Shown: one piece after another, positions 1 through 8,104 of the stretch | Numbering within the stretch: the first letter of the stretch is position 1 | Layout of the letters: every line of letters starts with the position of its first letter | Origin: Xanthobacter oligotrophicus | Lineage (GTDB): Bacteria; Pseudomonadota; Alphaproteobacteria; Rhizobiales; Xanthobacteraceae | Direction: 5' to 3' | Assembly: GCF_008364685.1 (NCBI RefSeq) | Contig: NZ_VTTL01000002.1 | Coordinates: 62,001 to 126,000, forward strand | Length of the DNA stretch: 64,000 nt | Program-made: the position numbers and the translations under genes | Notes under the pieces: generated by a model | Told to the model about the DNA's origin: nothing | The model's input: the letters and a program-made list of their open reading frames with translations, nothing else | The model's database searches: none

Positions 1-715
1 TCTGCGCCGAGACGTTGCCATACTTGGTGGTGAGGGTGGAGGCGGTCTGGGCGACCTCGGCCAGCATGGCCCTGAGGTCCTTGAGATCGAGGATCGGCAG
101 GCCCTGCTCGTCGGCGAGGCGGAACACGATGTTGAGCACGCCCTCCTGGGTGTCGTTGAGGCCCATGAGGCGCGCCAGAAGCAGCGGCCCCATCTCCGAC
201 ACGGTGGCGCGGATGGGGTGGCCCTGCTCGCCGAACAGGTCCCAGAAGATCACCGGGAAGCTGTCGGGGGTGTAGGTGAGGCCCACCTCCTGCGCCCGCT
301 CGACCAGGAAATCCTTGGCCTCGCCGAGAGCGGCCACGCCGGAGAGGTCGCCCTTGATGTCGGCCGCGAAGACCGGCACCCCGGCCCGCGAAAACCCTTC
401 GGCCAAGACCTGCAGCGTCACGGTCTTGCCGGTGCCGGTGGCACCGGTCACCAGGCCGTGGCGGTTGGCGAGGCGCAGGGTGAGATATTCATCCTTGGCG
501 CTGGTGCCTGCTTTCGCCGCTTCGCTGCGACCAAGGAAGCTGCGCCCCACCAGGATGCGGCCGTCGCCTTCCTCCTGTGCCGCCGGCCCCCAAGGATTGG
601 GGTTGGCCTGCGGCTCGGCCTGTCCCGGAGATGCGGGTGCCGCCGCGCCTGCCGCCGGTGCCTTGCCCGTTCTCGGGCCGGTGGCGGGCGGGCGGGTGGA
701 AGGGGTGCGTGCCAT
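1..715 (-). CDS. HerA-like ATPase, DUF853 family (partial, C-terminus off the left edge)
   Basis: About 238 N-terminal residues are visible; the gene continues past the left edge. After a Pro/Ala-rich leader of roughly 60 residues comes a Walker A motif, GATGTGKT, followed by VFAADIKGDLSG and FWDLFGEQGHP, which are typical of the bacterial HerA-like/DUF853 (YjgR-type) P-loop ATPases. The family is thought to act on DNA or in NTP-driven DNA handling, but no precise reaction is established. The ATG at 715 is preceded by a GAGGAG ribosome-binding site. About 265 bases separate it from the divergent gene at 980, so both probably have promoters there. Family assignment is firm; function is not. 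Confidence 0.85.
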   Translation of the reverse strand, partial: MARTPSTRPPATGPRTGKAPAAGAAAPASPGQAEPQANPNPWGPAAQEEGDGRILVGRSFLGRSEAAKAGTSAKDEYLTLRLANRHGLVTGATGTGKTVTLQVLAEGFSRAGVPVFAADIKGDLSGVAALGEAKDFLVERAQEVGLTYTPDSFPVIFWDLFGEQGHPIRATVSEMGPLLLARLMGLNDTQEGVLNIVFRLADEQGLPILDLKDLRAMLAEVAQTASTLTTKYGNVSAQ

Positions 716-979
716 TGCGTGCTCCTCGGCGCGATCCTCGCATCGACGCATGCAACAGCGACGAATCGCCGGATGCATCCGGTCTCCTCGATCCGAGGTT
801 TTCGCCCGCCCCCGCCTGGCGGGCAAGCAAATTGCGCCGCTGCCTAGCGGCATCCCCTGCCCCGCCCCCTCCTCGCCTGAGGCCGGCCCGAGCTGCCCTT
901 GCGCGCAGGCTCTGCCGCCTGCACTGTGCCGCCCCGCCTGCCGGGCGATGCGGCGCAAGGAGCGGGCGAAGGAGCGCGC

Positions 980-1360
980 ATGGACGATCTGATCGCATAC
1001 CTTCGGACCCGCCTCGACCTGGACGAGGCCACCGCCCGCGCGGTGGTGGTTATCGTCATCCAGTTTCTCGGCAAGGAGGCACCAGCCGATGTGCTCGCGC
1101 CCCTGTTCGCGGTGCATCCCTGGGCCGAAGCCTTGACCGCCGAGGCCCCCGAGGTGGACGCCACCGAGCTGTCCGAGCGCCATTTCGGCGGCATGGCCCG
1201 GCTGATGCTCGTGGCCGACCGGATGATGGCCCACGGCCTCACCATGGCCCAGGTCCAGTTCGCCGTGCACGAGGTCGTGGCCTATGCCCGCACCACGGTG
1301 GGCGACGAGCCGGTGAACCGCCTGGTGCGCGCCGTTCCCGGCCTGCGGCAGGTGGTGTGA
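980..1360 (+). CDS. Small helical protein of unknown function
   Basis: A 126-residue protein that opens MDDLIAYLRTRLDLDEATAR and then IQFLGKEAPADVL. The layout of a short helical segment, 'LDxxTAR', and 'FLxKEAP' resembles the DUF2267/DUF2780-like small helical proteins, but I cannot name a family with confidence. The ATG at 980 has AAGGAG 6-8 bases upstream; an in-frame upstream start at 899 would add a low-complexity leader and is less likely. There is no signal peptide or membrane segment. It lies divergent from the HerA-like gene and upstream of the DUF4332 gene, probably as a single unit. Confidence 0.6.
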   Translation: MDDLIAYLRTRLDLDEATARAVVVIVIQFLGKEAPADVLAPLFAVHPWAEALTAEAPEVDATELSERHFGGMARLMLVADRMMAHGLTMAQVQFAVHEVVAYARTTVGDEPVNRLVRAVPGLRQVV

Positions 1361-1441
1361 GCGGCGGCGATTGACTTGGTCCCGGGTTGTGGCGTGATCT
1401 TACCCGCCGGCACATAAGCCGGCCGCGATAAGGGGAAACGC

Positions 1442-1849
1442 ATGTCCTATCCGATCATCGACATCGAGGGCATCGGGGCGGTGTTCGCGGAAAAGCTGAA
1501 GGGCGCCGGCATCACCACCACGGACGCATTGCTCGAAAAGGCCAAGTCGCCCAAGGGCCGCAAGGAACTTGCGGGCGCGAGCGGAATCGACGAGAGCCGC
1601 ATCCTCAAATGGGCCAACATGGCCGACCTGATGCGCATCAAGGGCGTGGGCGAGGAATATTCCGAGCTTCTGGAGGCCGCCGGCGTGGACACCGTGAAGG
1701 AGCTGAAGACCCGCGTCCCAGCCAACCTCACCAAGTCCATGGCCGACGTGAACGCCCAGAAGAAGCTGGTGCGCGCGCTGCCCACCGAGAGCATGGTGGA
1801 GAAGTGGGTGGCCCAGGCCAAGGACCTGCCCGCCGTCCTCACCTATTGA
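1442..1849 (+). CDS. DUF4332 helix-hairpin-helix protein
   Basis: A 135-residue protein with two helix-hairpin-helix-like turns, IEGIGAVFAEKLKGAGI near residue 8 and IKGVGEEYSELLEAAGV near residue 66. Together they form the duplicated (HhH)2 arrangement of DUF4332 proteins. Such folds usually bind DNA or serve as scaffolds; no enzyme activity is expected and the biological role is unknown. The start is supported by a GGGGAAACGC ribosome-binding region just before the ATG. GC-rich hairpins without a T tract follow the stop. The family call is good; the function is open. Confidence 0.75.
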   Translation: MSYPIIDIEGIGAVFAEKLKGAGITTTDALLEKAKSPKGRKELAGASGIDESRILKWANMADLMRIKGVGEEYSELLEAAGVDTVKELKTRVPANLTKSMADVNAQKKLVRALPTESMVEKWVAQAKDLPAVLTY

Positions 1850-2188
1850 CGCTCCAACCGCTCCGGCCCGGTCAGCCGGGCTCATGCGTTGCAACCTGTC
1901 CGCCGGGACGGCCCGGCCCTCCGGCGGACACATGCATGTCCCAAGAGCGCACAGGGTCCGGCGCACGCCATCTGCGGCCGGGACAAGCCGGCGCCTTTTC
2001 AGTCGGCCTGCCCGCGGATCGATGAACCTGTGGGGTACGACCCGCCCGCGGGCCCCTGCCCCGCGTACCGGCTGGACTGAAGCGAGCATCGCGTTTCCCC
2101 CCGGAGCGACGCCCCGGTTCGCGCGCATTTTCCGTCCGGGCCAGACCCAGTCGGCAGGGATGAAGGCCGGGCCCGCACAGAGAGGGCC
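1850..2188. other. Intergenic stretch with GC hairpins between the DUF4332 gene and tRNA-Thr
   Basis: I see no convincing gene here. Two hairpins follow the DUF4332 stop: GCCCGG-tcag-CCGGGC at 1866-1881, and a 9-bp stem GTCCGCCGG/CCGGCGGAC at 1898-1929. Neither has a T tract, so they could be weak or Rho-assisted terminators. The remainder carries only short overlapping open frames without ribosome-binding sites. Confidence 0.4.
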
Positions 2189-2217
2189 TTGAAAACGTCC
2201 CGCCCTCCCCGTAAAGA
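2189..2217 (+). promoter_or_regulatory. Sigma70-type promoter of tRNA-Thr
   Basis: TTGAAA (2189-2194) and TAAAGA (2212-2217) are separated by 17 bases, and the mature tRNA begins 11 bases further on. The spacing and position suit a stable-RNA promoter. Confidence 0.65.
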
Positions 2218-2227
2218 GTGCCTCCGT

Positions 2228-2303
2228 GCCGCGGTAGCTCAGCTGGTAGAGCAACGCATTCGTAATGCGTGGGTCGGAGGTTCGAATCCTCTCCGCGGCA
2301 CCA
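2228..2303 (+). tRNA. tRNA-Thr (anticodon CGT)
   Basis: A 76-base tRNA with CCA encoded. The acceptor stem GCCGCGG pairs with CCGCGGC. The D-arm is AGCTCAGCTGGTAGAGC, the anticodon stem ACGCA/TGCGT encloses loop TTCGTAA with anticodon CGT, and the T-arm carries GGTTCGAATCC. It decodes ACG. It marks the left side of a lower-GC segment that may be a degraded island, and its 3' end would be a natural integration site. Confidence 0.97.
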
Positions 2304-2416
2304 GCCACCTCTCCGAAGGCGCCCGCCAAACGCGCAACGAGGCCGAAAGCTGCTCCTGGATGGACAGTATCCCTCGACAGCGCGGAAGACGGACCAGGTC
2401 GCGCGGGGGAAGTCCT

Positions 2417-2527
2417 TCAGTCCATCAATGACGGCCAGCAGCGGGTCTTCGAGACGTGCCGCTCCCGCATGATCTGCTTTATGGACTTGCCCTGCGCCAA
2501 GTGCGCGCGCCGGGCCCGTGCAATCGC
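2417..2527 (-). pseudogene. Possible helix-turn-helix scrap of a transposase or recombinase
   Basis: Directly downstream of the GT2-GtrA stop, the minus strand reads IARARRAHLAQGKSIKQIM then RERHVSKT before losing the pattern and stopping. That string resembles the helix-turn-helix of IS21-type transposases or the C-terminus of serine recombinases. There is no start codon, no other domain, and only about 36 residues. It could equally be chance coding in GC-rich DNA. Its place between tRNA-Thr and accessory genes is what makes a decayed mobile-element fragment plausible. Confidence 0.25.
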
Positions 2528-2528
2528 A

Positions 2529-3713
2529 TCAGCCCTTGCGCCAGGTGAACACCGAGCTCGCCGCGTAGTTCCAAACCGCGCCGACCAGGATGCCGGCGGC
2601 TCCGGACGCGAACCAATTGCCGGCCATGGGCGCGTGGTTCTCAGCCTGGAACAGGAAGTTGGCAATACCGACATTGGCCACGGCCCCGACCGCGCAGACC
2701 GCATAGAACGCGAGAAGACCGCGTGCGAGGTTCCAGAACCCCTGCAGCCGTCTGTCACGATAGGTGAGCATGTTGTTGACGAAAAAATTGAACGTCATGG
2801 CGACCACAGCCGCCGCCCCCTGAGCGGCGAGGAAGCTCACACGTGCATGCAGGGCAGCCAGGACTGCCATATGCACGAACACGCCCAGGCCCCCGACCGC
2901 GATGAACATCAGGAAGCGGACCGGCAGAAGATGCCCCACGGCCTTGTCGAGCAGCATCACGCCATATTCCCAAATCACCAGGGAATCGAGCTTGCTCTCG
3001 CCATGGACGCGGCAACGGAAAATATACGGCACCTCGACCACCCGCAGCGGCGTCTCGGTTGAAGCCAGAAGGTCGAGCAGGATCTTGAAGCCCTGCCCCG
3101 AGAGCCGCCGCACGCCGCTCATGAACGCGGGCCGCGCCACCATGAAGAACCCGCTCATCGGATCGCTCAACTGCGCGCGCGCCAGCAGGCTGGCGGCACC
3201 GGTTGCCAGCCGGCTCGCCTTTGCGCGCCCCGTGTCCCAAGCCTCGATCCCGCCCCCCGCCATATAGCGCGAACCGACCGAGATGTCGGCCCGGCCGCTC
3301 CTGAGCTGCGCCAGCATCACGGGAAGCGCGTGTTCGTCATGCTGGAGGTCGGCGTCCATCACCGCCACATAGGGCGCATTCGTCGACAGCACGCCCTCGA
3401 TTACCGCCGACGAAAGCCCACGCCGCCCGATGCGATGAATATAGCGCACCCGCCCATCGCTGCGCGCGAGCGCAGCCAGCACGTCAAGCGTGCCGTCCGG
3501 GGAATCGTCATCGACGAACACGACTTCCCAGGCGATGCCTGACAGAGCGGCATCGAGCCTTGCGGTCAGTTCCGCGACGCTGTCGCGTTCCTTGAACGTC
3601 GGCACGACGATGGATAGCTCGAGCGGACGCATCGGGGCAGGCCGCGCCGACGGCGCGGCGTCGAGCGCGGGAAAGTCTGTCCTGTCCGTCAATATTGCCT
3701 CGTCGTCGTCCAT
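2529..3713 (-). CDS. GT2 glycosyltransferase fused to a GtrA-like membrane domain
   Basis: A 394-residue fusion. Residues about 30-240 are a family-2, dolichol-phosphate-mannose-synthase-like glycosyltransferase, with SIVVPTFKERDS, FVDDDSPDGT (Asp cluster near 68-70) and MDADLQHDE (near 119-127). From about 264 on there are four membrane helices with the GtrA pattern (RFLMFIAVGGLG, FNFFVNNMLTYRDRR). Such fusions load a sugar onto a polyprenyl phosphate carrier and help move it across the inner membrane, for cell-surface glycan modification. The ATG at 3713 was chosen because upstream sequence is not domain-like; its ribosome-binding site is weak. It is divergent from the GT-C-like gene, which may use the lipid-linked sugar. 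Sugar and acceptor are unknown. Confidence 0.88.
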   Translation of the reverse strand: MDDDEAILTDRTDFPALDAAPSARPAPMRPLELSIVVPTFKERDSVAELTARLDAALSGIAWEVVFVDDDSPDGTLDVLAALARSDGRVRYIHRIGRRGLSSAVIEGVLSTNAPYVAVMDADLQHDEHALPVMLAQLRSGRADISVGSRYMAGGGIEAWDTGRAKASRLATGAASLLARAQLSDPMSGFFMVARPAFMSGVRRLSGQGFKILLDLLASTETPLRVVEVPYIFRCRVHGESKLDSLVIWEYGVMLLDKAVGHLLPVRFLMFIAVGGLGVFVHMAVLAALHARVSFLAAQGAAAVVAMTFNFFVNNMLTYRDRRLQGFWNLARGLLAFYAVCAVGAVANVGIANFLFQAENHAPMAGNWFASGAAGILVGAVWNYAASSVFTWRKG

Positions 3714-3854
3714 ATGCCATGGTCCGAAACATACACGCGGTGCGTGTCTTAGTGCCAATATGCGTCTCAAAAAAGTGGGGATGCCTCGGCCATCCGAAGG
3801 CGCCCGCATTTGCGGAAGGCGCTGCGCAATGGACGGCGCCGGGATCGATCCTGC

Positions 3855-5387
3855 GTGAACTCGGGCGAGGGAAACCGGAGCTTGCGTGATCTTGCCGATG
3901 ACGTCCGAACCTCGCGGTCGCGCCCGTTCGGGTGGGTGGTCCTGGCGTGGGTAGTCCTGGCGTTGGCCTTCGCACTTCTGGCCACGATCGAAACCGTGCT
4001 TTCGCCGCACTTCGCCCTGTGGCTGGACGAGTTGTTTTCGCTCTGGACCACTGATCCGACACTGAACCTCAAGGCAAGCGCCGCCCGGATCACGGGTGAT
4101 TCCAATCCACCGCTCTATTATGCGTTGCTGCGCGTCGTCCGCATCTTCGTTCCTGAGCCGACCGGCGCAATATTTCTGTCGAACGGCATTGCTCTATTCA
4201 GCGCAAGCGCCTTCGTGCTGTGGATATCCGCGCGCGCCGGCAAACCCTTGCTTGCCTGCCTGGGCATAGCCGCGTTCGCGCTCAGCGGTCCAACATTGTT
4301 TTTCTTCCAGGAGGGGCGCGCATACTTCTTGAGCAATAGCCTGGTGTTTGCCCTGACATGGCAAGCCGCTTTGATCGTCGATGATCCAGCCGTTCGAGCG
4401 CCCCCGGTTCGGTTGGCGCTGCTTGGCGCGGCCGCAGCCCTTTCCCACGTCTTCGCGGGCCTGGCCGCGGGGGCGATCGCCGCAGGACTTCTGGCTTGCG
4501 GACTGCTCGGAAAGCGCAAGGACCTTGTTGCGCAGGGCTTGGCCTTGGGTGGGTCGGCCACGGTGGTGTTCGGTCTATGGCTCGCAAGCGCGATCGGCAC
4601 CATCGGCAACATCGGCTGGATACAATTCAGCCTTGCAGACGTCACGACGGCGATCGTGTATGTGGTTTTCTTGTCCGTCGGCAAAAGGATGCTGGCACCG
4701 CTGGTGGTTTTCCTGGGCTATGCTGCATGTTTGAAGCGCACGCGGCCGATGCTGATCCTTTTCGGAGTGGCCATTCTTGTCTTCGTGACACTTCCGATTG
4801 CCGTATCGTTTCACACACCGCTGATTACTGGCCGCTATTGGCAGATCGGCGCGCCGGCGCTTACTGTGGCCCTTGTTTTTCTGGCCCGCGCGTTCAGCAT
4901 GCCTCCAGCCACACCTTGGGGCTATGCTGCAACCATAGGCGTCGTTTTGTACTTCATCCTCGCCACTGTTAAAGGCTTTTCCTCCGCTCGCTTTTTGCTT
5001 GAAGTTGAACTGGCCTGGAGCGGCTCCGACCTCGTTGCAAAGCTGGCGAAAGATTGTCCTTCCGGCTCCGTACGCATCAAGGCCTTCGGGTTCGATGGTT
5101 CATACGCTTCCGATCTCTACTCGGTCGCCTCCGGCCTGCCGACTTCGCTGTTCGTGCACGCCAACGCGGCGCCGCCCGTTTCGGCACGCGACGCGCCATG
5201 TCCGGTGATCGGATGGGGTGAGCATGTCATCCAACGCGGCTTGGCGCCTCTCACTGCGTCTGAGGAGGACATCCTGAAAGCACTCAATATCGAAGGAACG
5301 TCTGGAGACGTCGACATCGTGCGCCATCCAAGCGGCTTCGTCGTGCTACGGGCGTCCACCCGCGCCTTCAACGTCACGTCGCCGTAG
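3855..5387 (+). CDS. Polytopic membrane glycosyltransferase, GT-C/GT39-like
   Basis: About 510 residues with roughly ten hydrophobic segments, starting near WVVLAWVVLALAFALLA. The first periplasmic loop contains WLDELFSLW then SNPPLYYALLRV, the Asp/Glu plus 'NPPLYY' pattern of ArnT/PMT-type (GT-C) transferases that take sugars from polyprenyl phosphate. A soluble C-terminal part of about 110 residues follows the last helix. No in-frame ATG exists near the 5' end: candidates are TTG 3810, GTG 3855 and TTG 3882 (the last with GAGGG upstream), so the start is uncertain. GC content is visibly lower than in most genes here. The divergent GT2-GtrA gene is the natural donor-side partner. Confidence 0.75.
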   Translation: MNSGEGNRSLRDLADDVRTSRSRPFGWVVLAWVVLALAFALLATIETVLSPHFALWLDELFSLWTTDPTLNLKASAARITGDSNPPLYYALLRVVRIFVPEPTGAIFLSNGIALFSASAFVLWISARAGKPLLACLGIAAFALSGPTLFFFQEGRAYFLSNSLVFALTWQAALIVDDPAVRAPPVRLALLGAAAALSHVFAGLAAGAIAAGLLACGLLGKRKDLVAQGLALGGSATVVFGLWLASAIGTIGNIGWIQFSLADVTTAIVYVVFLSVGKRMLAPLVVFLGYAACLKRTRPMLILFGVAILVFVTLPIAVSFHTPLITGRYWQIGAPALTVALVFLARAFSMPPATPWGYAATIGVVLYFILATVKGFSSARFLLEVELAWSGSDLVAKLAKDCPSGSVRIKAFGFDGSYASDLYSVASGLPTSLFVHANAAPPVSARDAPCPVIGWGEHVIQRGLAPLTASEEDILKALNIEGTSGDVDIVRHPSGFVVLRASTRAFNVTSP

Positions 5388-5440
5388 CGCTCTGCCACAA
5401 ACTTGGCGTCCAGACGGCCGTGCCTGCCGAGGGCATCAGG
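5388..5440 (-). pseudogene. Possible remnant of a tyrosine-integrase 5' end beside tRNA-Leu
   Basis: Reading the minus strand, the 35 bases from about 5440 to 5406 resemble the usual start of tRNA-targeting tyrosine integrases (protein MPLTDTAVRNAK), but with one base missing early and another near the end. The match then runs into the 3' end of the GT-C gene. The segment just upstream (about 5440-5530) carries GGGGGTAT/GGGGGCAT repeats of the type I associate with such integrase leaders. I infer an eroded integrase start 3' of tRNA-Leu. The match is from memory and short. Confidence 0.3.
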
Positions 5441-5586
5441 TGGCACCCTCAGTGGGGTACGGCCGATACCCCCAAATTTGCCGGCTGCCAATGGATGCCC
5501 CCAGACACTCCCGGAGCCTCTCGGACCGGAGAATTGAGCGTCTATAAGGGTTTTTAGAGCTTTTTGCACCGACCCGAAAGGGTGAA

Positions 5587-5673
5587 TGGTGCCCAGGAGA
5601 GGACTCGAACCTCCACGCCCTTGCGAGCGCCAGCACCTGAAGCTGGTGCGTCTACCAATTCCGCCACCTGGGC
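5587..5673 (-). tRNA. tRNA-Leu (anticodon CAG)
   Basis: An 87-base class II tRNA including encoded CCA. The acceptor GCCCAGG pairs with CCTGGGC. The D-arm is TGGCGGAATTGGTAGACGC, the anticodon loop TTCAGGT with anticodon CAG sits in stem CCAGC/GCTGG, then a long variable arm and T-arm GGTTCGAGTCC. It decodes CUG, the main leucine codon in GC-rich genomes. Confidence 0.97.
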
Positions 5674-5706
5674 CCCGGACGGCGCGTTGCCGTCAGGCAG
5701 GGCCTT

Positions 5707-5735
5707 CACATAAGGGGGGGCGCGGGACGTGTCAA
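5707..5735 (-). promoter_or_regulatory. Sigma70-type promoter of tRNA-Leu
   Basis: On the minus strand TTGACA (5735-5730) and TATGTG (5712-5707) are 17 bases apart, about 34 bases before the tRNA. The spacer contains a run of seven C residues. Confidence 0.65.
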
Positions 5736-6031
5736 TAACACCCGCACACCACGTGATCGAAAGGTGTGAACAAGCTCATCCGCATGGCTCCCCGCCCCGC
5801 GCCTGGACCTGCCGCCGCGCCAAACCAGAAGCTTGGCGCCAGATTCCGCCGCTCACCCCGCTGAATAAGCAATTTCCAATCGCCAGCGCGAACCCGGCGC
5901 TGGATAGCGGGTAAGCGCAACAGCAGCCGCGATGGCGGAAGCGCTCCGCCATCGGCCATTGTCCGCGCATCCGCCAAGCCGGGCCGCGACACCGGCGTCA
6001 CCAGGACGCCCCCCCCCCGCGGGCCAGGCCC
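5736..6031. other. Intergenic stretch without a recognisable gene
   Basis: Short open frames on both strands lack ribosome-binding sites and recognisable content. A run of ten C residues lies at 6009-6018, just downstream of the enoyl-CoA hydratase stop. No transcription terminator with a T tract is visible. Confidence 0.4.
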
Positions 6032-6802
6032 TCAGCGCTCGAACTTCGCCGGGCGCTTCTCGATGAAGGCAGCCATGCCTTCCTTCTGGTCGGCGACGCC
6101 GAACTGGGACTGGAACACCCGGCGCTCGAAGCGGATGCCTTCCGCAAGGGTGGTCTCGTAGGAGCGGTTGACGCTTTCCTTGGTCTGCATGGCCACAGAG
6201 GTGGACATGCCGGCGATCACATTCGCCACCTTCAGCGCCTCGTCCAGCAGTTCGGCGGCCGGCACCACGCGGGAGACTAGGCCGGCGCGCTCGGCTTCGG
6301 CGGCATCCATCAGGCGGCCGGTGAGACACATTTCCATGGCCTTGGACTTGCCCACGAATCGGGTGAGACGCTGGGTGCCGCCGGCACCGGGCATCACCCC
6401 CAGCTTGATCTCGGGCTGGCCGAACTTCGCCGTATCGGCGGCGAGGATGAAGTCGCACATCATGGCCAGCTCGCAGCCACCGCCCAGCGCGAAGCCGGCC
6501 ACCGCCGCGATCACCGGCTTGCGGGTGCGGGACAGGCGCTCCCAGGAGGTGATGAAATCGTCGAGATAGGTCGCCGGATAGGAGAAGACCTGCATCTCCT
6601 TGATGTCGGCCCCGGCGGCGAACGCCTTCTCCGAGCCGGTGAGCACCACGGCGCCGATACCCCGATCCTGCTCGAACGCATCCAGCGCCGCGTTCAGCTC
6701 GCCGATCAGCTGGCCGTTGAGCGCATTGAGCGCCTGGGGGCGGTTCAGGCGGATGAGCCCCACGCGGTCGTGCTGCTCCACCAGGATCGTCTCGTATGCC
6801 AT
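6032..6802 (-). CDS. Enoyl-CoA hydratase
   Basis: A 256-residue crotonase-fold enzyme that hydrates trans-2-enoyl-CoA to 3-hydroxyacyl-CoA in beta-oxidation. The oxyanion-hole segment [10 protein letters not shown] is present, and both catalytic glutamates appear in [13 protein letters not shown] and [16 protein letters not shown], as in the FadB/EchA short-chain hydratases. The ATG at 6802 is preceded by GAAGAGGAGGAA. A 29-bp tandem duplication lies just upstream and may affect the leader. It is monocistronic as far as can be seen; physiological substrate chain length cannot be told from sequence. Confidence 0.92.
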   Translation of the reverse strand: MAYETILVEQHDRVGLIRLNRPQALNALNGQLIGELNAALDAFEQDRGIGAVVLTGSEKAFAAGADIKEMQVFSYPATYLDDFITSWERLSRTRKPVIAAVAGFALGGGCELAMMCDFILAADTAKFGQPEIKLGVMPGAGGTQRLTRFVGKSKAMEMCLTGRLMDAAEAERAGLVSRVVPAAELLDEALKVANVIAGMSTSVAMQTKESVNRSYETTLAEGIRFERRVFQSQFGVADQKEGMAAFIEKRPAKFER

Positions 6803-6816
6803 CCCATTCCTCCTCT

Positions 6817-6874
6817 TCGCCCGGCGTGACGCCGGTTCAAGCTCGTCGCCCGGCATGACGCCGGTTCAAGGCTC
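6817..6874. repeat. 29-bp tandem direct repeat, two copies
   Basis: The unit beginning TCGCCCGGCGTGACGCCGG at 6817 recurs at 6846 with a single G-to-A change in its first half. It sits in the 5' leader of the enoyl-CoA hydratase gene. Each unit contains the inverted repeat CCGGCGTGACGCCGG, so both RNA strands can form a small hairpin. Confidence 0.75.
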
Positions 6875-7009
6875 CGCGCGGCGCCAGCACGCGCGGTCAC
6901 CGTGCTGTATCGCGTCATGGGGGCGAGGCGAAGAGGCAATGCCGCACAGTCGCCGTGCAGGCCTGCCCGACCTTTGGCGAACGACCTTCGGCAGACGACC
7001 TCTGGCAAG

Positions 7010-7891
7010 CTATCGCTGGCAGGTGGGGCAGTAGAAGGTGGAGCGTCCGTTCTGCACGATGCGCTTGATGGTGTCCTTGCAGTGCAGGGTCTGGCAGGGC
7101 TGCCCCTCGCGGTCATAGACCTTGAAGGTGTGCTGGAAATAGCCGAGCTCGCCGTTCACCTGCCGGTGGTCGCGCAGGGAGGAGCCGCCGGCGTGGATCG
7201 CCTCGCGCAGCACGTCGCGGATGGCGACCACCAGCCGCTCCGCCCTCTGGGTGGGCGCGCCGTCGGCGGTGGCGATGGTGTGGGCGAGGCGGCGCGGCGA
7301 CAGGCCGGCCCGGAACAGCGCCTCGCACACATAGATGTTGCCGAGCCCGGCCACCAGCTTCTGGTCCAGCAGCGCCGCCTTCAGCGAAGTGTGGCGGCGG
7401 GCGCAGGCGCGGGCGAGATATTCGGCATTGAAGCCGTTGCCCAGCGGCTCCGGCCCGAGGCCCGCCAGCAGCGGATGGGACATGATCTGGTCGTAGGGCA
7501 CGATCAGGATGGCGCCGAAGCGCCGCGGATCGTTGAAGGTCACCGTGGCCCCGCCGGCCAGGTGCAGCACCACGTGATCGTGCGGCCCACCCGCCCCGCG
7601 CGGATGGTGGAAGCGGCCGGGGCGGCCCTTCACGGCACCGCCCTCGATGCGGATGGAGCCGGACATGCCGAGGTGCAGGATCATCACCTCGCCGCCGTCC
7701 AGATCGGCGAGGAGATATTTGGCGCGACGGCCGATGGCCTCGACCCGGCGGCCGGCGAGGCGCTCGGCGAAATTCTCGGGCAAGGGCCAGCGCAGGTCGG
7801 GCCGCCGGGCCTCCGCGCTTTCGATCACGGCCCCTTGCAGGACAGGAATGAGACCGCGGCGGACGGTCTCCACCTCGGGCAATTCGGGCAT
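7010..7891 (-). CDS. mutM: Formamidopyrimidine-DNA glycosylase (Fpg/MutM)
   Basis: A 293-residue bifunctional glycosylase/AP lyase that removes 8-oxoguanine and formamidopyrimidines. The N-terminus [14 protein letters not shown] supplies the catalytic Pro2 (Schiff base) and Glu3. The C-terminal zinc finger reads CQTLHC followed by [12 protein letters not shown]; the first cysteine pair has four intervening residues, a variant I associate with this lineage. The start is fixed by the need for Pro2; the 17 residues upstream in the open frame are not part of the mature enzyme. It acts on chromosomal DNA in the cytoplasm. Confidence 0.97.
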   Translation of the reverse strand: MPELPEVETVRRGLIPVLQGAVIESAEARRPDLRWPLPENFAERLAGRRVEAIGRRAKYLLADLDGGEVMILHLGMSGSIRIEGGAVKGRPGRFHHPRGAGGPHDHVVLHLAGGATVTFNDPRRFGAILIVPYDQIMSHPLLAGLGPEPLGNGFNAEYLARACARRHTSLKAALLDQKLVAGLGNIYVCEALFRAGLSPRRLAHTIATADGAPTQRAERLVVAIRDVLREAIHAGGSSLRDHRQVNGELGYFQHTFKVYDREGQPCQTLHCKDTIKRIVQNGRSTFYCPTCQR

Positions 7892-8065
7892 GTTGTTCTT
7901 AAACTCAGTGGGACGCGCCGCAACCGGCACGCGAATCTTCACGGTCTCATAGGATCGGGCCGACCGGCCCCCCGCGCAAGAGAGCGCGTGGATCTTGTCC
8001 CCTCATACCATCGGCCTCGGTCTTCGCCCGAGGCCAAGTGGGCCGCTCAAGCGCCACGCGGGCTT

Positions 8066-8104
8066 GACCAATGGCTCATGAGCCAAGCTCACGGGCCATT
8101 GGTC
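8066..8104. terminator. Long hairpin downstream of rmuC
   Basis: GACCAATGGC (8066-8075) and GCCATTGGTC (8095-8104) form a perfect 10-bp stem, with further internal complementarity (GAGC/GCTC). It immediately follows the rmuC stop on the minus strand. No T run follows, so it may be a Rho-assisted terminator or an mRNA-stabilising hairpin. A second 8-bp hairpin (GGCCTCGG/CCGAGGCC) lies at 8013-8035. Confidence 0.45.

Noticed and set aside
2189-2431. Open frame containing AVAQLVEQRIRNAWVGGSNPL across the tRNA-Thr
   Set aside because: This peptide is the well-known false translation of a tRNA gene; the tRNA explains the sequence.
5436-5636. Open frame containing RAWRFESSPGHH across tRNA-Leu
   Set aside because: False translation of the tRNA T-arm and 3' end.
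6009-6018. Run of ten C residues, possible phase-variable tract
   Set aside because: It lies downstream of the enoyl-CoA hydratase stop, outside any gene or visible promoter, so slippage would have no clear consequence.
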